A stretch of DNA of 64,000 nucleotides. It comes from Stichopus chloronotus. Lineage: Eukaryota; Echinodermata; Holothuroidea; Aspidochirotida; Stichopodidae. The stretch is taken from the NCBI GenBank assembly GCA_021234535.1, contig CM037833.1, positions 27,800,878 through 27,864,877 of the forward strand. The letters are read 5' to 3'. The notes beneath the pieces are model-generated. The model searched no databases and had not been told where the DNA came from. It worked only from the letters and a program-made list of their open reading frames with translations. Shown piece by piece: positions 1 through 13,174 of the stretch. The translations under genes were made by a program, and so were the position numbers. Position 1 is the first letter of the stretch. Each line of letters begins with the position of its first letter.

Positions 1-440
1 ATTATTTTTTTTCTTTTTGCTATCTTTTCTCATTTTCACCATTTCTTCAAAAATATTTTCCCTGAGATTATACAAAGGCGCAGCTACCAGTGAAACTGTA
101 CCCATCATTGCACAAATATTCTACATATCACACAGATAATAAATATCTCTTTGCGCACATACATCTTTAAGCACACATCATCTGTGTTTTTCGGTGACTT
201 CAGGATGTCGGTTGCGTGAGACAAACCTACTTATCCCTTGATTTAGTTTTCAAGAGAGATTAATGTTATTCTTATCAACAGGAAAACACGTTAGTGCCAC
301 AGTTCAATTACCCACCGATAAAACTCTCATATACTTAAACAATTAAACAAATCCATCTTTCAAGAAGACACTTGTCACATTTAAACTTTGCAATACTTCA
401 ACTGACTTTGTCCCTTTCGTTGCAACAAACACCTAGTACA
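1..440. repeat. Diverged repeat segment, first copy
   Basis: This stretch aligns base for base, with many substitutions and small gaps, to 2283-2720. Shared landmarks are a T-rich start, a 'cacatatcacaca'-like stretch, 'tgagacaaac', 'caagagagatt' and 'atcaacaggaaaac'. No open frame is conserved between the copies, so it looks like a non-coding repeat or an old local duplication about 2.28 kb apart. The left edge is cut by the window. Confidence 0.65.
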
Positions 441-2282
441 TTTTTGAATGCATTTTTATACTTAATGCACTACACTTAAAGCAGTTGTGTGAGTGCGTCA
501 CCGATGAGAGCTTAAAGTGATTGCGTGTGTACTGAAAAACCAAAACGATACGATTATGTTTGATCTTAACTTTTTCTTTATTTTTAAATGTACACACGAG
601 GTTGCACATGAACGGATTATGTCTTTCAATGAAGGAAAATGACAGTAACTATTTCGAAAAGCAACGGGATTGGCATAAAACAGTAAAAAACAGAAATCAT
701 ATTTGAAAATTAACGGTTCTTACTATAACCGCATACATAAAGAATATGCAACACAGTACAGGTCTCACTAGTGTATCAAAAACATACTACTCAAGTCGTC
801 GTTCCTGGGTAGGTATCGGGAATCGTATTTGGTGAAAGGAAACACTGTATCTACAAATAACCTACGAACTGAACACAACCTTGCCCTCGGCGTCAGTGAT
901 CCTGATTGACTAACTGGATATTCAATACTAGTATACTTCCCATTGGCTTGTTCAAAGAAGCACACCGTTGATTTGCATGAAAACTGTCAATCACTACATT
1001 ATCGTATTCTACACTTTCTGTCCTTATATTTGAAGAATTTGAAATCATATGGCAAAATTAACCAACTGAAACCTATTTATTTTCCCAGATTGTCTGAATG
1101 GTGTAATTAAAAGCCTTACCAAATTTTTGGAGTTAAAATTTCAATGTTTTTACTTTTTGCCTACGCACGTAATCACTTTAAGAACGAAAACGATTGTTTA
1201 ATATCATTCATTCCTGCCCATATTACTACATGTATCTTACACCCTCAAAGTGGCAATAGGCCTAACAATTTTGGTGAGCGTTATTAGCACGGCAGCCTTG
1301 TACAGTGTGTGAGTGTAGTGCAGCTTACACCCCATTGTGTGTGTTCAATGAACGCCTTCTAACATGGTTAAGTGAACCTAACACTTTAGACTAACAGCCA
1401 TGCGACTGTCCTGAATTAAGGCTTAGTCCATATAAACATTGTAGTTTCTAGACCATCAATATGCTTCTAACTGTCTCCTGTTGTAAAAAGAGGGAACATC
1501 CGAGGGAATCATAGCTACAATGCGGTGATTCAGCTACACCATGCACTACATGAAGATATGGATCAACTGTTTATGTAATTAACATTTGGTTAGGCTGCAC
1601 AAACTACGATAGATCGAATCCTGATCGATATTACCAATATGTAAGTAGTCTGTCTAAACTTGCAGCTTTTGGTGTCTTCAGAATATTGCGTCCTTCAGAC
1701 ATAGCAGGCTCAAGACTTGCTTCAACTTTACTTTATATAACACTTTTATTGTTCACATTTTACTGAACAAATTTGATCTGATATTTGGTTTGAATATCGG
1801 AGAATATTGCAATGGTTACCAACATTTATCTGAAAAATCTCGGTTTCCATTATCACTGGAGGAAATATCAACAGCAAGCCCATAACTTGAAGTTTTGCTT
1901 GCTGTCTACACGTTGTTTTCTAAGTGACCTGTTGTTTAAGTAAACTATTGCAAATTACCATGACCAATCAATACAACATTATTATCATACCTAAGGGCAA
2001 CGCATGTTGTCACTCTAAAATGATGTATCCATGTCCAACAATTAATTGAAATCAACTTTTCCTTGCAATGAGATTTGTTACCAAGTAGAATTGCGAGCTT
2101 GTTTACTGTTTTATTTCTTCTTTGTCACACCGTCGATTTGTTTTCGGGGAAGATTCTTTAACTTGAACTGACACCCACATGATATTTAATTTTGTAAAGA
2201 TTTTAAACATTTGTTTTCTTTTTCACTGTGGCAGTTTCCTTATAGTTTCATTTGTAACGAGTCAATAAGTGTAGTGTGTTTT
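441..2282. other. Intervening non-coding sequence
   Basis: This is AT-rich sequence between the two repeat copies. The only longer frame (768-965, minus, 65 codons) has no recognisable motif, and I see no gene, RNA gene or clear repeat. Confidence 0.5.
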
Positions 2283-2935
2283 CAGTTTTCTTTATCTTAT
2301 TGTTATCTTTTCTGATTTTCGCTTTTTCGTCAAAAAGATTTTCAGATCAGACAAATATGTAGCTATCAGTTAGACTATACTGGTCGTTGTACGACTATGT
2401 CACATATCACACATAGATAATATTTCGTTTTTTGTTTTGGTTTTTGTGTTTTTTTAGCTTCATATATCTTTAAGCTTATGTCATTCATCTTCATTCGTCG
2501 TCTTCAGAATGCCGCTTGCTTGAGACAAACCAATTCAGCAATTGGTTTAGCTTTCAAGAGAGATTGATGCGAATCCTGTCAACAGGAAAACAAATCAATA
2601 CCGCAGTCCAATTGACCCAGTGAAGACCGTTTATATCCTTAAACAATCAAACAAAATCATCTACCAAAGCACTTGTCAAGTTTACACAAAGCAAATACTT
2701 TAGTTTACATCGGCGTCCTTTCCATTTCAACAACTCTCATTTTACGTGGGCAGGTTATCAAGTTGGAATGTCCACCTTCAGTTCCCTTGAACAATAAATC
2801 AAACAAAAACATCTACCAAAAAATTGTCAAGTTTTCTCTGAGCAATACTATAATTTGCATTGTCGTTTTCGTTGCAAGAACTCTCATTTTATTAGGTTAT
2901 CATGGCAGGTCAAGTTGGAATGTCTCCCATCAGAG
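2283..2935. repeat. Diverged repeat segment, second copy with internal ~150-bp tandem duplication
   Basis: The first ~430 bases match 1-440. The end of the unit is itself repeated: 2644-2790 aligns with 2795-2935, sharing 'acaaa..atctacca', 'ttgtcaagttt', 'aactctcattttac/tt' and 'caagttggaatgtc'. The 109-codon frame at 2673-3002 merely runs through this repeat and carries no domain, so I do not call it a gene. Confidence 0.65.
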
Positions 2936-5515
2936 AGACGCAATTCTGAATGGGACTGGTTCGATCAAAATAAATCATTACGTTTTCAGTCTACATTATT
3001 AACAAATCTCTCACGACCTAAAACGACTGTTTATGTAAAATAAGTCGACATACTTAGCCGAATTTCAAAAGGGGCAGAAGTCTTAAATCTGACAACTGAC
3101 ATGTGAACTTTAGGGAAGTGTCCTGAAATAGCCAGATATAGATTCTTGTCTGTGTTTTGACCTTCAAACTAACTGCTATATTGTCACACTTGAGATTGAG
3201 CAAAGTGGACTAGATATGTAAATGTAGTGTCCGTCCTATAATCCCGTACAAGCTTTTTTGAAATTTCGAAAACAATGCAAAAGACAAGTTATTGAATGAT
3301 ATCAAAAGTTGTGGCTGTGGAATATGGAACTAATTGAAGAACCAAGATCAAATTAGAAGAGTACTAGAGTCATCATACCTCGATACTAACTTCAGTATTT
3401 CATGAATAATTAACAAGAGTTACATAATGCCTTCATATTTAAATATTGTAATATAGTAAATTAGGTACATTTGCGTCAAGTCATATCAGACACCATAACC
3501 GGTCTGATTTCAATGACTGAGGTCATTTTGGAGACTACCGTTTTTCTAATTATTCACAGCTGGTTCAGATGTCTGTTTTTTTCCCTCTTTTTTTACTAAA
3601 GACATAAATGCACATACCTAGAGTTGCTTTGATCTTGCAGCAATCAAGTCAAGTTCATATGCGGCAATCGATGGAACTGAACTTCTAGTAGCTACTGAGT
3701 GATTTAATCATATTACATAAATTTATAGCGCATATTTCCTTGTTCAGCAGTTGAGGAACCTTGTTTTTTTTTATACTAAAGACTTTCAGTTAGCATGTTC
3801 TACAATATCATTTGATGCAAATCTCGCAAAAGTCTTCCATATAGTCTTTGGTATATTAAACTCCAAAATGAGCAAAAACGATCCGTAGAGCTGATCCACA
3901 TTTACTAATAACTACTGGCGTTTTTCACGTGTTACAGTGTTTAATTGGTGCCCCAAATTTTTTGTCGGGTTGATAATTTATGATGCAACGTAATGATCCA
4001 TCATAAGTACCAACGAATTGGCTGTTTAAAGAAAAAAAATAATAAGTGGTCACCATTATTAACTTATCATTACTTTCCCGACTGTTAATTTTAGAATTAT
4101 TCGTATTTTGCAATTATGAGATCTTAAAGGAAAATAGGGCGTTTAGAATACACCAACGCGACATACAAAAAATATCTTAAGTCATTGTTAAGCCATTCAG
4201 TCTAATCACTAAACATCTGCCAAAACTTCATCTTTTCAAAACATCACGCATGTGATGTATAACGGAAGATGCATCATTTGACTTTGGAAAAGTTTGAATG
4301 AACAAATTAGTGTTCAGTATCAAATAACTGAGCTTCTATCTGAGAGAAACTAATTTCTTGAAAAGACAACTACTGTCCTTCCTTATTTTGAATAATCTAT
4401 TATTCTGCGTCCACAAACATTGATTTAAAGATATGGATGTTTCTGTAAAACAAACGCGCTATTTCCATTTTAAGTCAATTCCTTCTCACAACCCTACCAC
4501 ATTGCAGTTCACTCAGTTCTGTACCTCATCCTCTTAATCAATTTAATTCGTGTTGTCAATAATTTTCTGTCTTTGAACATTATTGAACACAAACAAACAC
4601 TGTTCAATTATCTTTATTCAACACACCCACAGTTTCAAGAAAATTCAGGTAGGATATAAGATATACGCTATGCACCATTGTATGCACCATACACAATTTC
4701 ATGGAATTTATTAAGTGAAGTGCTGAAAATCTGGAAACAATGACAAGCAGAGGCAAGTGAAGCAAGTCTTAAGAAAAAAAATACTCAAAATTACTAGGAC
4801 TAGTAGTACTTCAAGGGCACAGGGAATGATAACAAAGCATAATGGTAATGCTGATATCCAACTTTGACAATTCTCACTTATTGTTGCAAACTGAGGACTA
4901 TTCTACGAGAGCTACTGGTGTAGGATATTAATCTACGTATTAGACCTATAACCTGGGCGATACATTTACGACTAATTACATAAGACCGAGTGACAGTAGT
5001 AACAATGGTAACAAACAATCTTGAGATGATATTGAACTAACTGATGGAGAGGAAGGTAGCAATTACAAGGAAAAATTACAACTATAGCAGTAGAGTACAA
5101 CTATAGCAAACCTGTAATACTGTCCTAAAAAAAAACACTAATAAAAATCAGACTAAGCTTGTTTAATTGAATTAATTGAGATATTAGGTAAAAATGGCTA
5201 CAAAAAGATATTTTGTCCTCCGGTAAGCTCTAAAAAAATTGAATCCTAACACTTCACGTGGGCCATCATTTCTTATATGACAGGTATCTCTGGGATAATA
5301 GCACCCACGTGTACTTAATGTGTTAAATACACATGCCAGGTATATATAGTTAAAAATGTACCACATTGGACAAAGCTTTTGTACGTGAGATAGCTTCTTT
5401 GCTCCAGCAAAAACTTACATGAGAACACCCCCATACGTAAACGCTCATAAGTATACAGACACATAACAGTTATACTGCATAATGTCTAAAGCAGAACGTG
5501 TGACGCCAGCTGTGT
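2936..5515. other. Non-coding sequence, nothing recognised
   Basis: About 2.6 kb of AT-rich sequence. All open frames are under 65 codons and lack coding character. No structured repeat is evident. Confidence 0.5.
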
Positions 5516-6043
5516 TTTTTTTTCCTCAACATTTATTTCAACCTTATATACCATATGTAACAAGTTATGCAATTTGATATTGGAACAAAAAGAACAAGTT
5601 TTAAGAATGGAAATAAAAACAGGCAATAAACAATTTCAACATGATGATATACAAAAGTTAATAATCATGGTTGGGGGAAGCACAAGAAAGCTACCAAAAG
5701 CTTGTGGTAGTGATTCCCCTGGAACGAAACACATATAAAAATGTATATCACTAAACAATAATAGAAAAGAAACATGACCATCCGAAGAATGGAGGAACTT
5801 AAATTTTCAAGATGAACAGAGATGTGAAACGATAGGGACATAGCAAAGCAAAACAAAAAACTAATTGTAACCAGCTAAAAGGTAGTTTTTAAACTGTCGT
5901 TTAAACGAAGAAACAGAAGAGGAATTTTTAATGTGGGTTGGGATACCATTCCAAGTAACGGGACCTATGAATCTGATAGTTCGTTTAGCACGTTGACATG
6001 ACAAACGTAATGACACGGGTATCTCGTTGCAAATGCATGCCAA
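5516..6043 (-). mobile_element. 3' end of a non-LTR retrotransposon (LINE), truncated
   Basis: On the minus strand, 6043-5861 encodes the last ~60 residues typical of CR1/jockey-group LINE ORF2 proteins: a basic stretch, then 'RFIGPVTWNGIP', 'SSVSSFKRQFKNYLL' and a stop. It continues into about 340 bases of 3' UTR and ends in an A run (T run on the plus strand at about 5516-5524). No reverse-transcriptase core is found upstream, so the copy is strongly 5'-truncated, as is usual for target-primed insertion. The 63-codon frame in the UTR (5665-5856) is not a gene. Confidence 0.75.
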
Positions 6044-8382
6044 ACAAATGTACGCAGGTGTTTAGAAATGACGCTGCTGAACATTAGATAACGTTACCTC
6101 TTTAAAACGTTGCTACACGTTCTATTTAGGTATGATCTATTAATTTATTACAACGGAACATTTCTTTGAGGTATTTTTTTTTCTAAAAGCCCAGTTGTTT
6201 ATCTGACCTCAATTTATTTATCTGACCTCTATTTAATCGTAATAATTGTGGTTTCAGTCATCTTAACTTTAGTGATCAGAAGTAAGGAATAAAAAGTTGT
6301 AGCTTCATCAAAATTCCTCTTCATAAAACTTCGCACAACCTCTACCTCTGTAGTTTATTTTCATTTCTATCAAAACTACAGTATAAAAATTTAAATTCCT
6401 TCCATGTTGGTATACACATTGCTACCATACTGCCTTAACTCTTTTTCAGGGTACTTCAACCTAATCTAATAAAAGAAGTACCAGGTCTTGATACCATTGG
6501 AATCTATAAACCGTTTTGTATGTGTGTGGGTGTGTGTGTAAGGAGAAACGTTGGTCAGGTAAAGCAGGGAGTTGTTGTTTGGACACCTCTCTGGGTAAAG
6601 CTTGTTGTGGTCTGACAATAAGTCTCCAGGTACTCCATTCTTTTTTTTTTAATTTATTTAAGAGGGGCTTACGAACTTCAATTCAGGCACTGTCTGCTGC
6701 TTTCTGTGCATTGACTCCCAGATTTGGAGTTATGTTACTTCAAACTTTACCTTAAAGTCTCATCAAAGCCTATCACCTGTCGTGTCTGCCAAGATTCTCT
6801 TTTAGAACCACTGATTAAATGTTGATGATCTGTATAAAGAAATTAATGTTTGATCGAAATGATACAAAATTTTTTGTCTCACACCATGATTCAAGTACGG
6901 TGTTAGAAATTGTCCAAATCGAATTTGTAAAAGTAGACAACTGGGTTTGTTAAAGCAAACCAGCACTCAATGCTAAAAAAACCCTCCACCGTATATTTTT
7001 ACAACACCCGCCATATCGTTTATAACACCCTCTACGCCACTTAACTCAATTATCAACCACATTGCACTTTGTGCTGTTAAAGGGTCAGGTTCTCAAATTG
7101 TTCTAATTTTCTATTGGGTTCATATTGGCCAATATCTCACGTGGAAAAACTGTTTTTTTTACATTTGGAAAAAAATTATTAAGTTGCTGTTACATTCAGT
7201 CAGTCGTTTACGCAATATTCTACTTAATTGAAATGTTCCTCTCCGGTCCCACTTTATTATTCTTCCATATTTATTACATTGTAATGTTGTCTGGGCAGTG
7301 CTTTACCCAAGTATCAAGTATGATCCAGTCCCTCTTCATACTTTAGCAAAGTATGCAAAAATTTGAATTGCAACAAACTCGTCTGCACCATGTCATCCCC
7401 TGTTTCTTAACCTTATCAGTCTCTCTGTGTATAAGTCTTAATTATTACTGTTCAAGTGTGTTTGACATGTTTTCATTTGTTTTCATGACAATTGCGTTTT
7501 CATTTTAAAGCATTACTTTTCCATCTGACAATAAGATCATTCGGTTACTCACATCATATTATCAAACCCATTACGAATGTATGTATTAGAAAACTTTTTC
7601 TCAAACAAAATGAACTGAATCTTCAATGTGAAACTTCAACCGCTCACTATTAAACAAAAGCTGACAGAAAAAGACCATCTGATATATAAAAGTTGATTGT
7701 GTTTTGACGCATCATTTTATCTTACAGTTACTCCACACACCACATACTAAAGAATGTCATCATGTATACTTCCAGCCCATTATAAATAACATTTCGTACT
7801 TCTTGCAAAATGTGTAGGTCAGCTTATAAGGCATACTTTTCATTTTATGTTGCTTTCATTTGAGCACTTGGACTGTTTGACGCTTTTGTGACGCCTTAAG
7901 AAATAATATAGTGTACACCAGAGTGAAAAATGGTCCAATTGTCCAGTCCAACGAAACTTTTCAGAGTGACATACATGTTGTCTATCTCCAACTAACAGTT
8001 GAAACGTTTACTCGGTTGGAAAAAGACTGCAATGCAAATTCTCTCCGCAATAGTTTTGAATGGATTCATGACTAATACTGAAGCGAATGAAGCGAACAAG
8101 GACTGTTTACATTATTCCCAATTTATGTCTTCTTTGTTGTTAGGGTTGGTCATGAATCCATCAAAATTATCAATAAGACGCTGGCCAGAATCAGGCAATT
8201 GACTTAATGAATCACCTCCAACAGTAATTCTCGCCAACAAGATTTTGTATTTCTTCCTTACTTGTGATCGAACGTCACACTTTTCAATACAGCGGCTCTC
8301 TACTACGTACCATTGCGTGATTTTACAAAAGCATTAATAAGTGCATTGTGATTATAACTGTTTGTTAATGGACAAATTCAAC
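6044..8382. other. Non-coding sequence
   Basis: Apart from the miniature insertion at 6558-6600 and a short GT-rich stretch near 6520, I see no gene or larger repeat. The frames at 7125-7346 and 7999-8202 show no recognisable domain. Confidence 0.5.
6558..6600. mobile_element. 29-bp miniature TIR insertion with 7-bp target duplication (GGTAAAG)
   Basis: GGTAAAG at 6558-6564 is repeated exactly at 6594-6600. Between them lie 29 bases starting CAGGGAG and ending CTCTCTG (one mismatch to a perfect inverted end). The same ends and the same 7-bp duplication length occur at 8383-8427, 59772-60493 and 61368-61400. This is the most diverged of the four members. Confidence 0.65.
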
Positions 8383-8427
8383 GTCGAACCAGGGAGGTGT
8401 AACTGAGGTGCACCTCCCTGGTCGAAC
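8383..8427. mobile_element. 31-bp miniature TIR insertion with 7-bp target duplication (GTCGAAC)
   Basis: The insert at 8390-8420 begins CAGGGAGGTG and ends with its exact reverse complement CACCTCCCTG, with 11 bases between. GTCGAAC abuts both sides (8383-8389 and 8421-8427). The 10-bp ends equal those of the 708-bp element at 59779-60486, so this is the same family reduced to its termini. Confidence 0.8.
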
Positions 8428-8944
8428 TGTAGGTGACGTGATTATCGGTTCCATACCAACATCTGAACGATGTGTGTGGCGAACAATTCCACACTAAAGG
8501 ATAAATTGTAAACTTGTTTGATAAAGACACTAAAACATTTGCTACAAAAAAGTGAAAGAAAAATGACTCTCGGACAATAGCATCATATATGGGATTGCAA
8601 ATGCAATGAAGCTTTTGGAAGGACACGTGTCTGAATATTTCGAACTATTGTCAATACATTCAAGGATTCAGATTTCACATAAATCAATGTCACGTGAAGA
8701 AATCATATATGAATGGGTCTAGTTGTAATTAATTATTTTGTTATGACTACGTTTGCATAATTTCAACTAATTAATTGTTCAAAGGGTGAGTCAATGACCG
8801 CTCGTTGTCTTGTCTGGAACTTACTAAGCATTTTACTATACATTATATACTATACTCCTCCTTAAAGAAGCAATAACGTATCCGGTATATGGGGGAACTC
8901 TACTATTTGAGACTTCAGAGTAAGTCCTGCGTGAATTGCTGGTA
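8428..8944. other. Non-coding sequence
   Basis: No gene or repeat recognised. The 82-codon minus-strand frame (8378-8626) overlaps the miniature insertion and is a chance frame. Confidence 0.5.
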
Positions 8945-10439
<1,495 letters not shown>

Positions 10440-12024
10440 ATGGGACACAATCGCGCCTATGTCTCTCTCAGGGCTGCTCTTTGCCTGATCGTCCTTGCAT
10501 CCCTGGTATCTGTTGGACGTGCGCAGGTCCTGTGTACCAATCCACTTAATATTGGCGAACTACGTGTTTTAAAATCAATGAAATGTGTCGATATCGCAGG
10601 GCATGACGGATCTGGTAACGTATTAACTTATGATTGTGATGCAGGAAAAGATCAGCAAATGATTATTTGTGGTGATGGGACCATTCGCAATCAAGCTCTA
10701 AACTATTGTTTACAACCAACCCGAGGTGGAAATGCAAAAGTGGTGTCTTCTCCGTGTTCCCTTTTGAACGGAATTCCCGCAATTCAACGCTGGCGGCTAG
10801 GAAGGAGACAAGAATTCACCGATGGGGGTGTTAGGCAGGTATGTAATATGTTATCACATACTGCATCGAATTCAGAAAACTCAGAACAATGCATTTGGTA
10901 CTAAATCACAGTTTAGATCCATCAACCAGTTTAATAAGGGAGAGACAGCTGAATCTGGAATGAGTAGCCTAAAATATGTATATGATATGTAGAATGCATG
11001 AACGCATATTATTATCACATCTTCTCCATCAGGTCGCTACAGAAATCATCAACGAGGAATCAAACAAATGCCTAGATGTCAGCGGAACTAACGGCAAGGG
11101 AAACATTGGAGTCTGGGGTTGTGACGGTTCGGATGACCAATATTACTTTGTTCGTTCAAGAGGCAAGGAAGTAGCGTACGGAAGACTGAGAAACGGAAGG
11201 TCTGATCTCTGTGTAGACGTGACCGGAAGTGATGGCTCGGGAGGTGTACACATGTGGAATTGTGAGGACAGCCCTGATCAATTTTTTCGTTTTTATGAAA
11301 ATGGAGAGATTGTCAATGAGCAGTCAGGACTTTGTGTGGACGTCGTGGGCAAAGATGGGAGAGGCAACGTTGTGATGTATGCTTGTGAGGCTTTACCTGA
11401 TCAGCAATGGATAATTGAGAGCAGGTACTGTGACGGAGAGTATTGCTCATTCTTTAACAAGAAGTCTGGCAAATGTCTCGATGTACGGGGAGGTGACGGA
11501 AGGGGAAATATCGGCACGTGGGATTGTGACGGAGTCGCTGACCAACGCTTCAAGTGGATTGCAGAAAAGTGGGAAACGCCCTCAGCAAGTTGGATCAACG
11601 TTGGGTGCAATCAGAATGGCAAAGTGTCTCAACAGATTTCCAACACTGTCTCGTTTGAGGGGTCGATCACATCTACAACTTCTATGGAAGTGTCATCGAC
11701 TATTGGACTGAGCGTAAATTTCGCACTTGGAGAAGAAACTCAAGAAGTACCACAAAGGTTTCGACTTCATTGGCTTTGGCATGGACCGGCAGCCGATCTG
11801 GAACTACAACGGTTGAGTATACTTGTGACAACTACGACAACGGGGAGGAGTTTACCAGAGGATGCATGTGGCAACTGCAAGTAGAGACGAAGCAAGTCAA
11901 GTCTGGTGACTTGCTTACTTGGAACCCACAAATTATCAAATGCACTAGATCGGACGAGATCCCCAAATGTCCTCCGTTTACCAAATGTACCGATCAGGAT
12001 TGTAATGAGTGCACAGATCTTTAG
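10440..12024 (+). CDS. CEL-III-like hemolytic (pore-forming) lectin, two exons, internal frame break
   Basis: A predicted secreted lectin that binds carbohydrate and inserts pores, in the style of sea-cucumber CEL-III. Exon 1 is 10440-10838: the ATG opens a hydrophobic signal peptide of about 28 residues. Donor GTATGT at 10839 and acceptor CAG at 11030-11032 bound a 194-bp phase-0 intron; exon 2 starts at 11033. Six QxW-type ricin-B repeats are visible, two in exon 1 and four in exon 2, with the recurring pattern C-hydrophobic-D-V...G-x-G-N...C...DQ. This makes two beta-trefoils, followed by a Ser/Thr-rich beta-hairpin region and a Cys-rich tail ending at TAG 12022-12024. The tail is open only in another frame (+1), so the frame must change between about 11714 and 11758. 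A 1- or 2-base indel would give about 463 residues, matching the CEL-III mature length (432) plus signal. The break may be an assembly error, a real mutation or, less likely, a 44-bp intron (GTAAAT at 11714). Confidence 0.85.
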
Positions 12025-12230
12025 GTTATACTGTATCTATCAGCCAGCTCTGACCGATTCAATCAGCGTGTTACTAACCTGTTACTGGACTGGGCTACGG
12101 CGTTAGATAGTTAAAAAAGTAACTCGTAAACGTGCTAACATTTTAGAAAGTTAAACGTACAGGATACAGATTAGCAAGACTCAAAACTGTTTTCCTAATT
12201 TAGTGTATATTTTAATATAGTGTGTGTACA

Positions 12231-12236
12231 AATAAA
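12231..12236 (+). promoter_or_regulatory. Polyadenylation signal AATAAA for the lectin gene
   Basis: AATAAA lies 207 bases after the lectin stop codon on the same strand. A second AATAAA occurs at 12299-12304. Either would suit a short 3' UTR; which is used cannot be told. Confidence 0.55.
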
Positions 12237-12304
12237 ATGAAAATGAGTTTTCTACCTGTCATATAACGTTTCGTGATTGTAGAAATGTGCATCATAAAAT
12301 AAAG

Positions 12305-13174
12305 ATACGTAATATGTATTGATCGAACACTTGGGTTGCAAAACATCTACGACAAGAAAGGGTCTTCAATAGTAGTATAGTTATTACCGATATGACAGAA
12401 AAATGTAATGAATCGTGATCACGCCTGCTTCAAACTATTTGTTTATGCAACTTTTTAGCATTGCGTCGTGCTTGGGTTGAGCCCACACGCAGTCTAAGTC
12501 CTAGTTCGAGTTCGAGTTTTTGGCCACCGAGTCCGAGTCACAGCACAGGAGTCCTAGGTTCAGTGTGCTAATACGGCAAGTACCATTTTATCTGAACTAT
12601 GACCACAGTGCAAAGAAAATACTTTTTTATCACTATGGCACCATTTATGTCTTCACGTGAACCTATTCTAGGAGACCATCATTGATGAGAAACCGTGCTT
12701 TAGAACAAAGTATTTTCCTTGCGCTATGGTTATGAACAGACGACTTCCATCTGCAAACTTGTTACTCAGTCAGATAAATTTAAACGACGCTTTATCGTTT
12801 AACACGTATCATGTCATTATGCTTTAACTTATGATATTAGTTTCTGAAGACATGTATGCACAAGTAGCAGTAAGGAGTGCGCCCTGGGCAACGATCATCT
12901 CTTGTCGGTGAGGGCAAATTGACCACAAAAGTAGTTCATGTACAAATTGATTTTACGCCTCTCTATATAACGGTCATCAAATGTTACAAGTTGTTTATGC
13001 AACATGTTACATTAATGTCGCATTACAATATTACATTAAGGACAGTAGTCCTTAAAGTTAATCTTTAGATTTAAAATTAGTTCTAAATTATATTCCTGTA
13101 TTTGAATGACGATGTTATCAATAAGCTGCAAGAATTATATATTTTCTGCGGGCGTTTCGATACAAACCCCTCCC
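12305..13174. other. Non-coding sequence
   Basis: No gene recognised. A short degenerate 'gagttcgagt/gagtccgagtc' stretch lies at about 12505-12540. Confidence 0.5.

Noticed and set aside
2673..3002. 109-codon plus-strand frame as a small membrane protein gene
   Set aside because: It lies across a local tandem repeat, the frame is not kept between the repeat units, and no domain is visible.
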